64,000 bases of DNA, from the NCBI GenBank assembly GCA_002448235.1, contig DIXF01000002.1, forward strand, positions 248,001 through 312,000, given 5' to 3'. Each line of letters starts with the position of its first letter. Within the stretch, counting starts at the first letter, position 1. The position numbers and the translations under genes are program-made. Shown one piece after another: positions 42,155-51,688 of this stretch. Below the pieces are notes generated by a model. It searched no databases, was not told the origin of the DNA, and worked only from the letters and a program-made list of their open reading frames with translations. This DNA is from Syntrophaceae bacterium UBA6087. GTDB lineage: Bacteria > Desulfobacterota > Desulfomonilia > UBA1062.

Positions 42155-44602
42155 TTATAGAAATGTAAAGCATTCTCGGTTGAGCGCCCGGTTGACGGTT
42201 TCGGACAGAAGCGACGAGGTGAAGGGCTTGGAAAGATACGAAAAAAAGCTTATCTGGCGGGATTGAAGTTCCTGCAGCGCCTCTTCCGATCCGGAACAGA
42301 TGATGACAGGGAGGTCTTTGCGCACATCGACCATCCTTGAGGCCATTTCGTCGCCGTTCATGACAGGCATGATCTGGTCCGTGATGAGCAGATCGAACGC
42401 CTCGGGTGTCTTCATGAAGAGATCGAGTGCTTTGATCGAATCGTTCGTCGATGCGACTCTATACCCCATCCGAACCAGCATATGGTGGATGCTGCGGAGC
42501 TCTATGGCATTATCGTCGACAAGGAGGACCCGTCCTTTCCGGTCTCCGCCGGGGTGGAGTATTTCCGGTGCGGGCTCTTGAGAAGGCTCTTCCTTCTCGG
42601 CTGAGTGCTTCGGGAGGTAGACCTCGAAGGTCGATCCTTTCCGGGGTTTGCTGTGAACAATTATTGAGCCTCCGGCATTCTTGACTACCGCGTGAACGAC
42701 TCCAAGCCCCAAGCCCGATCCCTTGCCGGACTTCTTGGTGGTGAAAAGGGGGTCGAAGATTTGCTCCATGACTTCCGAGGACATGCCTGAGCCGGTGTCT
42801 TTGACCGTGATCTTCAGATAATCACCGGGGCCCAGGATAGAAACGGACGCAGGCGTAGCAGTGTGGACTTGCGTTTCTTCGAGCTTGACCGTGAGAACGC
42901 CCTGCCCCTCTTCCATGGACTGTATCGCGTTCATGCAGAGATTGGCGAGTAGCTGATAGAATTGCGGCGGATCGGTCCTCACGAGGCCCTTGGTTGACGC
43001 GATTGTCTGTCGGAGCGTGATGCGGGCAGGGAGGGACTGGCCGATGATCCTCAATGCGTCCCGCACGACAGGCGCTATGGCCACTGGCTTGAAGAGGACC
43101 TTTTTCCTGACCCCGAACATTTTGATCTGGTTCGTAATATCCTTGCCTATACGTGCCGCCTCCATGATTTGATAGAGGTATTCACGTTCCGGGGCATCCT
43201 GGGGCAGCGAATCCGCAACGAGCTCCGCATTGATGAGGATCGGCTGGAGGATATTGATGAAATCATGGGCAATGCCTCCTGCGAGCATGCCGAGCGCCTC
43301 CATCCTGCGCTTCCGCTCAAGGGCGCTCTGCAGGGCTTTTTCATCCGTAACGTCATGTTCGATAACCGTATAATTCGTAACTGCTCCTCCGTCATCTCCC
43401 ACAGGGGAGATGATGATATCCAGTTCGCGTCTGGTGCCGTCATTTCTCGTCCTCTTGATAAAGCCCCTCCAGGGCTTGTCTCCGATCTCCTTCAAGGACA
43501 GCACGCCTTCCTGTACGCCATCGGGGGAGGCGTACTTTTCATACAGCTTGCCGCCCGGTTCCTCGCGGGTGGTTCCCAGCGACCGTTCCGCTGCAGGATT
43601 AAGGTACTGGATCATCCCGTGCGAATCGAGGATGAGAATGCTTTCGGTGGCGTTCTCAATGGCAGATATGAGGAGCTTTTTTTCCTGCTCGGTTTTCCGG
43701 TATGCGGTTATGTCTACTGATATTCCTCCGATAAATTTCGGGGAATTATTACCGAGTATGGGAAACTTCTGGGTGAAAAACGTCAGTTGCCGGTTCCTGG
43801 CGGAAAACTCTTCAACCGTCTTTAAATCCTTCCCGGTGCTCAGGACAGTTCTATCGCCTTCGTGAATACTTTGGGCAATCTCTCCGGGCCAGAGGTCGGA
43901 AGCGGTTTTCCCGATGCACTCATTGACCTGTATCCCATAGATTCCTTCAATATATCGATTGAGATACAGGAAACGGCCATGCTCATCCTTGAGGTAGACC
44001 ATGCCCGGGAAATGGTCCATAAAGAGTGAAAACTGCTCCTCGTTTTGCCGTAAATCTTCTTCCAGGCGTTTTCGTTCTTCAATTTCGAACTTGAGGCGAC
44101 GGTTGGTCCTCAGGAGCTGGGCGGTCCGCCGGAGTACTTCCTGCTCCAGAGTCAGGTGGGCATCCTGAAGCACTGCTTCGGCCTCTTGTCTCAACAGCGA
44201 GTCTTTATGGCGTCGAATGACATTGCTCAAGATCACGGGCAGCAGATCCTTATATGCAGCGGAATCTTTTAAGAGATAATCGCACACGCCTTCTTTGAGG
44301 GCTTTGGGGATTTTATTTATCGAATCCTGGGAGGTGATCAGGACGAAGGGCGGCAGCCCGTCTCTTTTCTTTACCTTTCTGAAAAGGTCCAGGCCTGAAA
44401 GATCGGGCAACCCGATGTCCGCAACGACAAGATCGAATGATTCGTTCCGGTCTTTGATCAGACTGAGAGCTTCATCTGCCCGGGCGCACTCACGTATCTC
44501 GCAACAGAAGCTGCTTTTACCCAGGGCTCGCCGGAACGCAAGGCGGTCCTGTTCGATGTGCTCAATGAGAAGGATGCGCAGCGTGATCTCCGGTTTCGTC
44601 AT
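42155..44602 (-). CDS. Hybrid sensor histidine kinase (REC-PAS-PAS-kinase-REC)
   Basis: About 815 aa, no membrane segment, so a cytoplasmic sensor. Order: N-terminal REC (LRILLIEHIEQD..., D in VVADIGLPDLSG), coiled-coil linker, PAS 1 (FSLFMDHFPGMVYLKDEHGRF), PAS 2 (NATESILILDSHGMIQYLNPA), HisKA with phospho-His in AGGIAHDFINILQP, HATPase (NLCMNAIQSM, DTGSGM, GLGLGVVHAVV) and C-terminal REC (RVLLVDDNAIELRS, D in LLITDQIMPVMNG). The start is uncertain: ATG 44602 is used, and the frame stays open to 44755. Two REC domains on one kinase suggest a phosphorelay to the downstream regulator. Confidence 0.93.
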   Translation of the reverse strand: MTKPEITLRILLIEHIEQDRLAFRRALGKSSFCCEIRECARADEALSLIKDRNESFDLVVADIGLPDLSGLDLFRKVKKRDGLPPFVLITSQDSINKIPKALKEGVCDYLLKDSAAYKDLLPVILSNVIRRHKDSLLRQEAEAVLQDAHLTLEQEVLRRTAQLLRTNRRLKFEIEERKRLEEDLRQNEEQFSLFMDHFPGMVYLKDEHGRFLYLNRYIEGIYGIQVNECIGKTASDLWPGEIAQSIHEGDRTVLSTGKDLKTVEEFSARNRQLTFFTQKFPILGNNSPKFIGGISVDITAYRKTEQEKKLLISAIENATESILILDSHGMIQYLNPAAERSLGTTREEPGGKLYEKYASPDGVQEGVLSLKEIGDKPWRGFIKRTRNDGTRRELDIIISPVGDDGGAVTNYTVIEHDVTDEKALQSALERKRRMEALGMLAGGIAHDFINILQPILINAELVADSLPQDAPEREYLYQIMEAARIGKDITNQIKMFGVRKKVLFKPVAIAPVVRDALRIIGQSLPARITLRQTIASTKGLVRTDPPQFYQLLANLCMNAIQSMEEGQGVLTVKLEETQVHTATPASVSILGPGDYLKITVKDTGSGMSSEVMEQIFDPLFTTKKSGKGSGLGLGVVHAVVKNAGGSIIVHSKPRKGSTFEVYLPKHSAEKEEPSQEPAPEILHPGGDRKGRVLLVDDNAIELRSIHHMLVRMGYRVASTNDSIKALDLFMKTPEAFDLLITDQIMPVMNGDEMASRMVDVRKDLPVIICSGSEEALQELQSRQISFFSYLSKPFTSSLLSETVNRALNRECFTFL

Positions 44603-44916
44603 CTGCTCTTGCGTGCGTTCATTTTTCCTGGAGTGTGTTTCATTCCCTCTGGTCCGATCGTTCGCCTCTGCTCTCTTAAGGGAGATTTTTCCGTTATGGA
44701 GAAAGATCCCCCGGAAGGCCTCATGGCCGGATGCCTGATTGCACATACCATTCAATGCTGTATATCACCCTGAATATTGCAGGCCTTGATGAATGAAGCT
44801 TCTGAAGTATTAAAAATGCTGCAAAATACGAAAAGTGCTCTATCACGGATCGTTCTTCATGGCAAAGAGAAAATATATATGGAATGGAAGGCTTTATCAC
44901 GAGGGTATTCATGAAC
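44603..44916. other. Short spacer between AmrS-like and kinase genes
   Basis: 314 nt, which may include up to 51 extra N-terminal codons of the kinase. No other gene, terminator or clear promoter seen. Confidence 0.5.
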
Positions 44917-45933
44917 TCAGAAGAAAACCCCTTGAATCTCCCGGCCGCAATTGGCGCATCGCCCGTTTTGCAGATTCCGGGCAACTGTCTCTGCACCCGG
45001 CCCCCTTTTCAGGACGGTTATGCGGCAGTTCGGGCAATTGATGTCCATGGACTCGCCGGGAACATTGCCGGTGTAGATAAAGTGAAGTCCCTGGCGTTTG
45101 CCGATCTCGTATGCTTCGAGCATTTTCTCGATCGGGGTGGGTCCGGTGGCGGTTGACTTGTATGCGGGGAAGAATCTGCTAATGTGCCAGGGAATGGAAG
45201 GATCGGTTTGAGCGATAAACGAGGCGATATCCGTCAATTCTTCCCGACTGTCGTTGGCGCCCGGAATGATGAGGGTGGTAATCTCTGTCCAGACATCGCT
45301 TTCTCCGAGCAGTTTGATCGTATCCAGAACAGGCTGCAGACGTGCTCTGCACGTTTTCCGATAGAATTCATCACGGAAAGATTTCAGGTCGACGTTGCAG
45401 GCATCGAGATGCGGATGGATGGTTGAAAAAGCCTCGGGCGTCATGTACCCGTTGGATACGAAAATATTGTATAAGCCGCTATCACGTGCAATCCGTGCGG
45501 TGTCGAAGGCATACTCGAAGAAAATGGTAGGCTCGGTATAGGTATATGAAATACTCCTGCACTCAAGCTTCCGGGCATCCTCGACGATCTCCTCAGGGCT
45601 GAGCAAGTAACCGGGAATTTCGTTTCCCTTTTCCTTTGTAACCTGGGAGATTCTCCAGTTCTGGCAGAAGTCGCAGCGGAAATTACAGCCGAAAGCTGCT
45701 ATGGAGAAGGTATTCGTACCCGGGAGAAAATGGTAGAGGGGCTTCTTCTCCACCGGGTCTACGTTTGCAGCAACCGCTTCGCCGTAGGCATAGGTGTACA
45801 AAGTCCCTCCCTGGTTCCGGCGGACACCGCAGATGCCGTATCGCTGATCCGCGATCCTGCATCTGTGGCTGCACAGAAAACAGTCGACCCGATCATCCTT
45901 ACCACGGGTGTACAGCATTGCCTCGTGGAGCAT
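44917..45933 (-). CDS. amrS: AmmeMemoRadiSam-system radical SAM enzyme (AmrS)
   Basis: A 338-aa radical SAM protein. The cluster motif CNFRCDFC is near residue 84, the N-terminus has a cysteine-rich segment (CFLCSHRCRIADQRYGICGVR), and a C-terminal zinc ribbon (CPNC ... CANCG) follows. This layout is that of the radical SAM member of the AmmeMemoRadiSam system (COG1180-like, formerly annotated PFL activase-like). Usual partners AMMECR1 and MEMO are not in the window. Function unknown; ATG 45933 is preceded by AAGGAGG. Confidence 0.85.
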   Translation of the reverse strand: MLHEAMLYTRGKDDRVDCFLCSHRCRIADQRYGICGVRRNQGGTLYTYAYGEAVAANVDPVEKKPLYHFLPGTNTFSIAAFGCNFRCDFCQNWRISQVTKEKGNEIPGYLLSPEEIVEDARKLECRSISYTYTEPTIFFEYAFDTARIARDSGLYNIFVSNGYMTPEAFSTIHPHLDACNVDLKSFRDEFYRKTCRARLQPVLDTIKLLGESDVWTEITTLIIPGANDSREELTDIASFIAQTDPSIPWHISRFFPAYKSTATGPTPIEKMLEAYEIGKRQGLHFIYTGNVPGESMDINCPNCRITVLKRGPGAETVARNLQNGRCANCGREIQGVFF

Positions 45934-46071
45934 TCCCTGGCACCCTCCTTCTTTCCCTGAAGAGAATAGATGAATACCTGTATTATTTATACGAGCAGGG
46001 ATCTGCTTTCCCAATGTTCCGAGACAGAAAAGAAGAATTGCGGCCTTTGTTTCTCCGGAGCCTGCCGGAGG

Positions 46072-46662
46072 TTAGAGTGCTTCGAGAACGGCCGTTTTCG
46101 GGATAACGCCTTCCCTGAGAATGACAGGCGGCCAGGAGGTGAGGTCGACCAATGTCGAAGGTTTCCCGCCCGGTGTCTTTCCTCCGTCGAGAATTGCATC
46201 GATATCGAGGCAGCCGGCAGCGATTTCATCGGGCGTGGTTGCGGGCGCCTCTCCCGCTGGGTTGGCAGAGGTCGACGTTATGGGTCCTGCCGCCCTCGTC
46301 AGGGCAAGTGCCAGGGGATGGGGGGAAACGCGCAGGGCTACCTTTCCTTCCGGGGCAAGGAGAGGGTCGATATGCTCTCCTGCAGGAAGCAGCGCGCTTA
46401 AGGGGCCCGGCCAGAATCGTCCCAGAAACGTCTTTTGCCTTGTATCCATCCCGGCAATGCTGCACGCGGATTCCAGATCGGGCACGAGTATGATCATTCC
46501 CTTGGAGGCATCCCTTCCTTTGGCGCTGATGATCCGCATCAGCCCTTCCGGGTCATCGATGCGGGATCCCAGTCCGTAAAAGGTTTCCGTGGGATAGGCG
46601 ACGACAGAACCCGGCCTTTGGAGGATAAGTGCTATTTCCGATGCATCTGCGGTGATGTGCAT
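46072..46662 (-). CDS. L-threonylcarbamoyladenylate synthase (TsaC/Sua5 family)
   Basis: A 196-aa YrdC-domain enzyme making threonylcarbamoyl-AMP for t6A37 tRNA modification. Substrate-binding motif PTETFYGLGSR, K-G-R-D near 49, and STSANPAGEAP in the second half are typical; no C-terminal Sua5 domain, so the short TsaC form. The ATG overlaps the purE stop by 1 nt, which ties it to the purine operon. Confidence 0.92.
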   Translation of the reverse strand: MHITADASEIALILQRPGSVVAYPTETFYGLGSRIDDPEGLMRIISAKGRDASKGMIILVPDLESACSIAGMDTRQKTFLGRFWPGPLSALLPAGEHIDPLLAPEGKVALRVSPHPLALALTRAAGPITSTSANPAGEAPATTPDEIAAGCLDIDAILDGGKTPGGKPSTLVDLTSWPPVILREGVIPKTAVLEAL

Positions 46663-47153
46663 CAGGAGATTTTCTTGATGCTCTCGTCGGCTTCCAGTAC
46701 GGTCTTCTTCATGTCCTGCCGGTATGCCACGAGTTTTTCCTGAAGGCCGGGCTGGGCCAGAGAGAGAACTTCTACGGCCAGGAGGCCTGCATTCTTTGCC
46801 CCGGCTTTGCCGATACCCACGGTGGCGACAGGGATGCCGGGAGGCATCTGGACCATGGAGAGGAGGGCGTCCATGCCGTTCAGTGATGATGCGTCGATGG
46901 GTACGGCGATGACCGGCAGCGTGGTATGCGCTGCGATCACGCCGGCCAGGTGGGCCGACATGCCTGCGCCGGCAACGAAGAGAGAGAAGCCGTTATCTCG
47001 TGCCGATCTGGTGAACTCCGCAACTTCGTCCGGCGTGCGGTGCGCCGAGAGGATTCTCATTTCAAAGGGTACGCCGAACTGGCGCAAGATCCCCGAGCAC
47101 TCTTCCATGACCGGAAGGTCGGACTTGCTTCCCATGAGAATGGCTACTTTCAT
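46662..47153 (-). CDS. purE: 5-(carboxyamino)imidazole ribonucleotide mutase PurE
   Basis: A 163-aa class I PurE. GSKSDLPVMEE, the catalytic His in SAHRTPDEV, and the AGAGMSAHLAGV loop are visible. The mutase needs PurK to supply its substrate in most bacteria; no purK is here. Overlaps purD by 4 nt. Confidence 0.95.
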   Translation of the reverse strand: MKVAILMGSKSDLPVMEECSGILRQFGVPFEMRILSAHRTPDEVAEFTRSARDNGFSLFVAGAGMSAHLAGVIAAHTTLPVIAVPIDASSLNGMDALLSMVQMPPGIPVATVGIGKAGAKNAGLLAVEVLSLAQPGLQEKLVAYRQDMKKTVLEADESIKKIS

Positions 47154-48430
47154 GTCAACCTCTTGAGGGCCTTATGCCCTATGTCTTTCCGGTAGTGCAT
47201 ATTTTCGAAGGAAATCCGGGATACTGCCCGGTAGGCCTTGTCGATAGAGGCTTTCAGATTGTCACCGGAAGCGGTCACCCCGAGGACCCTGCCCCCGGAC
47301 GTGACGATCATATCGTCCCGCAGCCTGGTGCCGGCATGGAAAACCTTGACCCCTTCTATCTTCTCCGCCTCTTCGATTCCATCGATGACCTTGCCTTTTT
47401 CATACGATCCCGGATAACCGCCGGAAGCCAGTACCACGCATACACTCGGGCCTTCTTCCCATACGAGATTCATCCCCTTGATGCTACCGTGATTCGCCAC
47501 CTCTGCAAGAACAGGCACGATGTCGCTTTTCAGGCGCATGAGAAGAGGTTGCGTTTCGGGATCCCCCATCCGGGCATTGAATTCCAGAACAAAGGGACCT
47601 GTCCGGGTCATCATGAGACCGGCGTAGATCACTCCGCGATAGACTATCCCGTCATTCTTCATGGTATGGATAAGGGGGTAGAGGATTTTATCGAGCACTT
47701 CTCCGTACGAGCTTTCATCGAGCACCGGCGCGGGAGAATAGGCGCCCATGCCGCCGGTATTCGGCCCCTGGTCGTTGTCGAGGGCCGGCTTGTGATCCTG
47801 TGATGATGCCAGAGGGATGATATGCTCTCCGTCACAGATCGCGATAAAGGAGGCCTCTTCTCCGATCAGCCGTTCTTCCACTACGATGGATGTCCCTGCG
47901 TCCCCGAAAGATTTTCCGACCAGGATCTCGTCGATTGCGGCCAAGGCTTCATTTTTTGTAGACGTTACGATTACGCCCTTGCCCGCTGCGAGGCCGTCGG
48001 CCTTGACGACAACGGGGAAATCGACCTCGCGGATATAGTTCCCGGCTTTTACCGCATCGGTGAAGACGCCGAACCGTGCAGTGGGGATCGATGCTTTCTG
48101 CATGTACTCTTTGGCGAAAATTTTCGACCCCTCAAGCCGGGAGGCCCTTCTTTCCGGGCCGAACACAGGGATATTTTCCGCCTGGAACGCATCGACGATT
48201 CCCGCCACCAGCGGCATTTCGGGACCGACGACAGTGAGATCTACGGCATTGTCCCTGACGAACTTCAGCAATCCCCGGATATCCTCTGCAGGGATGTCCA
48301 CGCAGATGGCATCCCGGGCGATGCCGCCGTTTCCCGGGGCGCAGAATACCTCATCCACGATACCGCTCTTTCCGATCTTCCAGCTCAGGGCGTGTTCCCT
48401 ACCGCCCGAGCCTATGACGAGGACCTTCAT
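47150..48430 (-). CDS. purD: Phosphoribosylamine-glycine ligase PurD
   Basis: A 426-aa ATP-grasp enzyme that makes GAR in purine synthesis. N-terminal VIGSGGREHALSW, the ATP-grasp region (PVVVKADGLAAGKGVIV, DHKPALDNDQGPNTGGMGAY) and VLEFNARMGDPETQ are all present. Its ribosome site overlaps the purH stop region. Second enzyme gene of purH-purD-purE on the minus strand. Confidence 0.96.
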   Translation of the reverse strand: MKVLVIGSGGREHALSWKIGKSGIVDEVFCAPGNGGIARDAICVDIPAEDIRGLLKFVRDNAVDLTVVGPEMPLVAGIVDAFQAENIPVFGPERRASRLEGSKIFAKEYMQKASIPTARFGVFTDAVKAGNYIREVDFPVVVKADGLAAGKGVIVTSTKNEALAAIDEILVGKSFGDAGTSIVVEERLIGEEASFIAICDGEHIIPLASSQDHKPALDNDQGPNTGGMGAYSPAPVLDESSYGEVLDKILYPLIHTMKNDGIVYRGVIYAGLMMTRTGPFVLEFNARMGDPETQPLLMRLKSDIVPVLAEVANHGSIKGMNLVWEEGPSVCVVLASGGYPGSYEKGKVIDGIEEAEKIEGVKVFHAGTRLRDDMIVTSGGRVLGVTASGDNLKASIDKAYRAVSRISFENMHYRKDIGHKALKRLT

Positions 48431-48439
48431 GGTCTCTCC

Positions 48440-50011
48440 CTAGTGCCGGAAGTGGCGCATGCCGGTAAAGATCATGGCCATGTCGTGCTCGTTCGCCGCA
48501 TCGATGACCTCCTGATCCCTAACCGATCCTCCGGGCTGGACAGCCGCAGTGGCCCCTGCCCTGGCAGCCTCGTCAATTCCGTCCCTGAACGGGAAGAACG
48601 CATCGGAGGCAACCACGGAGCCTTTCGTGGAAAGGCCTGCATTGCCGGCCTTGATGATGGCGAGCTTCGAGGAATCCACCCTGCTCATCTGCCCGGCCCC
48701 TACGCCGACAAGCTGATCCTTTGTGGCATAGATGACCGCGTTCGATTTGACGTACTTGACGATCTTCCAGGCAAACTTCAAGGCCTCCATCTCGTCTGCT
48801 GTGGGCTGCCGCTTGGTAACCACCTTTGCCTTATCCAGATCGACGTCGCCTAAGTCGCGGTCCTGAAGCAGGAGGCCTCCGGTGACCCTGCGGGTGAACG
48901 GGGTCTGCTTCTTGGCCGATCTCCCCTTCGTAATCTCCGGGACCTTGAGCAGCCGGATATTTTTCTTCCGGGTCAGTATTTCCAGGGCTTCTTTCGTATA
49001 GTCGGGTGCAATGACCACCTCGGTGAAAACGTCGCCGATGGCTTTGGCCGTTTCCGCGTCCATGACCCTGTTTAAGCCCACGATACCGCCGAAGGCAGAG
49101 GTGGCATCTACATTAAAGGCATTTGTGTAGGCTTCGGCGAGAGATTTCTCCGACTGGGCTGCGCCGCAGGGATTGCTGTGTTTGAGGATCACGCATGCGG
49201 GCTTTTCGAACTCCATGATGAGATCGAGCGCTGCATCTGCATCCATGATGTTGTTGTACGATAGCTCCTTTCCCCAGAGCTGGTCTGCAGTGGAAATCGA
49301 GGGCTGGTTTATGGCCGTGTCGCTGTAGAAGGCCGCCTTCTGGTGAGGGTTCTCGCCGTAGCGCATGATCTGTCTCCGCTTGTACTGTGCCGTGTAGGTG
49401 AGCGGAAACTGTCCTTCCTCGACATCGATGCCCTGGAGATGGTTGGATATGGCGGCATCATAACGTGCCGTCAGCGAGAAGGCATTACGCGCGAGTTCGA
49501 AGTTGGTCTTCTCGGAGATCTCGCCGCCGGTGCTCTTCATCTCTTCGATGATCTTTGAGTAATCTGCGGGGTCGGTGACTACGCTGACGTAGCGGTAGTT
49601 CTTCGATGCTGCACGCACCATGGCAGGCCCGCCGATATCGATGTTTTCGATGGCGTCTTCCAGCGACGCTCCTTTTGCAACCGTGTCCTCGAACCGGTAG
49701 AGGTTGACCACAAGCATATCGATGGGCTTGATGCCCTCTTTTTTCATGGATTCCACGTGCTCGGCGTTATCCCTGATGGCGAGCATGCCGCCGTGGACCT
49801 TGGGATGGAGCGTCTTCAGCCTGCCGTCCATCATTTCAGGAAAGCCGGTATAATCCGAGATGTCCACGACCTTGACGCCGCTTTCCCTCAAGACCTTGGC
49901 CGTACCGCCGGTCGAGATGATTTCCACGCCGAACGACGCGAGTTGCCGAACAAAATCAACGAGTCCTCCCTTATCCGTAACACTGATCAATGCCCTTCCA
50001 ATTTTCGGCAT
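48440..50011 (-). CDS. purH: Bifunctional AICAR transformylase/IMP cyclohydrolase PurH
   Basis: A 523-aa bifunctional enzyme for the last two steps to IMP. N-terminal IMP cyclohydrolase (ALISVTDKGGLVDF, ISTGGTAKVLRE, DGRLKTLHPKVHGG), C-terminal AICAR transformylase (LKHSNPCGAAQS, SNAVIYATKDQLVGVGAGQMSRVDS). AAGGAG precedes the ATG. First gene of the operon. Confidence 0.97.
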   Translation of the reverse strand: MPKIGRALISVTDKGGLVDFVRQLASFGVEIISTGGTAKVLRESGVKVVDISDYTGFPEMMDGRLKTLHPKVHGGMLAIRDNAEHVESMKKEGIKPIDMLVVNLYRFEDTVAKGASLEDAIENIDIGGPAMVRAASKNYRYVSVVTDPADYSKIIEEMKSTGGEISEKTNFELARNAFSLTARYDAAISNHLQGIDVEEGQFPLTYTAQYKRRQIMRYGENPHQKAAFYSDTAINQPSISTADQLWGKELSYNNIMDADAALDLIMEFEKPACVILKHSNPCGAAQSEKSLAEAYTNAFNVDATSAFGGIVGLNRVMDAETAKAIGDVFTEVVIAPDYTKEALEILTRKKNIRLLKVPEITKGRSAKKQTPFTRRVTGGLLLQDRDLGDVDLDKAKVVTKRQPTADEMEALKFAWKIVKYVKSNAVIYATKDQLVGVGAGQMSRVDSSKLAIIKAGNAGLSTKGSVVASDAFFPFRDGIDEAARAGATAAVQPGGSVRDQEVIDAANEHDMAMIFTGMRHFRH

Positions 50012-50068
50012 AATTGCTCCTTTCGCAGATGTATTAAATAAAGAGAATAACAGGCGGTCGATGAAGAA

Positions 50069-50656
50069 TTAATTGTTGCTCGCTCCGTTAAACCCCACTC
50101 TTTGCATATAATACCAGGTAAGGAACGGTACTATCCTCTCGAACAACCCCGTGTCAAGATACCCGATATGCTCGACGTGGCTCTTCACCTCTTCACCGGA
50201 AATCTCGCCCGAGATCATCCCGTCTCTGAGGCGGGTAATCCGGTAATAGAGCCTGTCTCTCATAGCGGCATCCTGGATTCGTGAAGATACATACCGGCTC
50301 ATCTCGGCAAAAAGACTCTCCATGTCCATGAGTCCCGGCGTACTGGTGCTCTCGGACTCCAATTCATCGATCAATGAAGAAAGGAACGACCTGGCATCTT
50401 CGAGACCCAATCTGTATGTCTCTTCGACAACGACATCTCCCAGGTCTTCCAGAAACGAGGTGGAAAACTCTATCGCATGAAATTCCTCGACATAAGGATG
50501 TTCGTCCCCCAGGATCTTGGCAAGAACGGAATCAGCCCGCTCCTTCCAGTCGAGGCTTGCTTCCCTCTCGAGAGAGTCCATCAGCAGGCCGTTCACCTCT
50601 TCGAACAAGTCCTTTATCAGAACGATATACTTGCTGATGCTGCGATTCATCTTCAT
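50069..50656 (-). CDS. Unknown protein, 195 aa
   Basis: No family recognised. Predicted almost entirely helical and acidic (YIVLIKDLFEEVNGLLMDSL, LGLEDARSFLSSLIDELES, SRIQDAAMRDRLYYRITRLRDG). No membrane helix or metal motif. The start is uncertain: ATG 50656 or 50650 have no ribosome site, an upstream ATG at 50692 is also open. Lies just upstream of purH, divergent from the Nudix gene. Confidence 0.6.
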   Translation of the reverse strand: MKMNRSISKYIVLIKDLFEEVNGLLMDSLEREASLDWKERADSVLAKILGDEHPYVEEFHAIEFSTSFLEDLGDVVVEETYRLGLEDARSFLSSLIDELESESTSTPGLMDMESLFAEMSRYVSSRIQDAAMRDRLYYRITRLRDGMISGEISGEEVKSHVEHIGYLDTGLFERIVPFLTWYYMQRVGFNGASNN

Positions 50657-50731
50657 GACGCTATCATACACACCGAGACGCGATACGGTCAAGCCTGTTC
50701 ATTGAATGACATTCATGGTACTATATTTTTT

Positions 50732-51451
50732 ATGTGCTATGAAAACATCGAGTATTTACTTGGAGACAAGGAAGCATTGAAGGAACATATACGGGGTATT
50801 TTGAAATCGCGGCACAGGAGGGTGATCCCACGGGGAGACTTGAGGGAATCTGCGGTTCTCATTCCCCTTTCCTGGGAAGGAAACGAGCCGTCCATCCTCG
50901 TTACCAAGCGATCCATGGCCGTTGAACATCACAAGGGAGAAATATCCTTTCCCGGAGGGAGGGCGGAGGAGACGGACAAAGATCTCATTTTCACCGCCCT
51001 GCGGGAAGCCGAAGAGGAGATCGGCCTCAATCCAGGCGATGTAGAGATCCTGGGCCTGCTGGATGACCATATCTCCATTGTCGGGTTCCATATCACTCCT
51101 GTGGTAGGCACCGTCCCCAGCCCGTATACCTACACGATCAATTCGGAATCCGAGGTTCTGCTCAGGATCCCTCTTCCGGCAGTCTTGACCGATTCGGCGT
51201 GGATGGCGGAGAAGACAACCTTCATGGGGAGGGAAATCCATATTTATTACCTGGAAATAGATGGAGGGGTCGTCTGGGGGGCAACCGGCAGGATGGTCAA
51301 GCATTTCGCAGACCTTATCGCAGGAAAGACCATACCCTTCTCTCCCGTATCGCAGAAGGCAAAGGCATGGGTCCAGGAACTCCTGGTGCATCAGTCGGGA
51401 TACGGCAGTCGCGAGCCGGGGGCCGGCCTTAAGGACTCTGAGCCTGAATAG
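50732..51451 (+). CDS. CoA pyrophosphatase-type Nudix hydrolase
   Basis: A 239-aa Nudix protein with the full Nudix box in GGRAEETDKDLIFTALREAEEEIGL (positions about 73-97) preceded by a substrate motif SAVLIPL...KRS typical of the CoA-specific NudL/PCD1 group (LLTKRS... FPGG). It likely cleaves CoA or related ADP-containing compounds. The ATG at 50732 gives usual length; no ribosome site is seen, and the open frame upstream (from 50477) lies over another gene. Confidence 0.82.
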   Translation: MCYENIEYLLGDKEALKEHIRGILKSRHRRVIPRGDLRESAVLIPLSWEGNEPSILVTKRSMAVEHHKGEISFPGGRAEETDKDLIFTALREAEEEIGLNPGDVEILGLLDDHISIVGFHITPVVGTVPSPYTYTINSESEVLLRIPLPAVLTDSAWMAEKTTFMGREIHIYYLEIDGGVVWGATGRMVKHFADLIAGKTIPFSPVSQKAKAWVQELLVHQSGYGSREPGAGLKDSEPE

Positions 51452-51455
51452 CGGC

Positions 51456-51475
51456 AGCCGGACGGCCGGTTTTTT
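51456..51475 (+). terminator. Terminator-like hairpin after the Nudix gene
   Basis: AGCCGG-ACGG-CCGGTT with a T-run to 51475. The stem is short (6 bp with a G-U). Confidence 0.45.
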
Positions 51476-51624
51476 CAGAGTGCGGCGTGAAGGAGTGTAT
51501 TTACTCCGATAAAATAATGTCTTAAGTGATCCTCTATCGAACCGATGAGAATAGGTATGGAGAGGCGCTGGGATACACGAAAGGCCGGATTCCTTGGAGG
51601 GCTAACCGCCTAAAAGAGCGTCAT

Positions 51625-51688
51625 CTATGGAGAGAAGAGAGCCGTGCAAGGCTGGTTCTCCGGTATCTCCGGCATCTCCATAGTTTTT
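51625..51688. repeat. Long-range inverted repeat at the purC end
   Basis: CTATGGAGA (51625-51633) and TCTCCATAG (51675-51683), then TTTTT on the plus strand (51684-51688). It overlaps the last codons/stop of purC. Could end either strand's transcript. Confidence 0.35.

Noticed and set aside
50477..50731. N-terminal extension of the Nudix protein
   Set aside because: Lies antisense over another gene, while ATG 50732 gives a normal family length.
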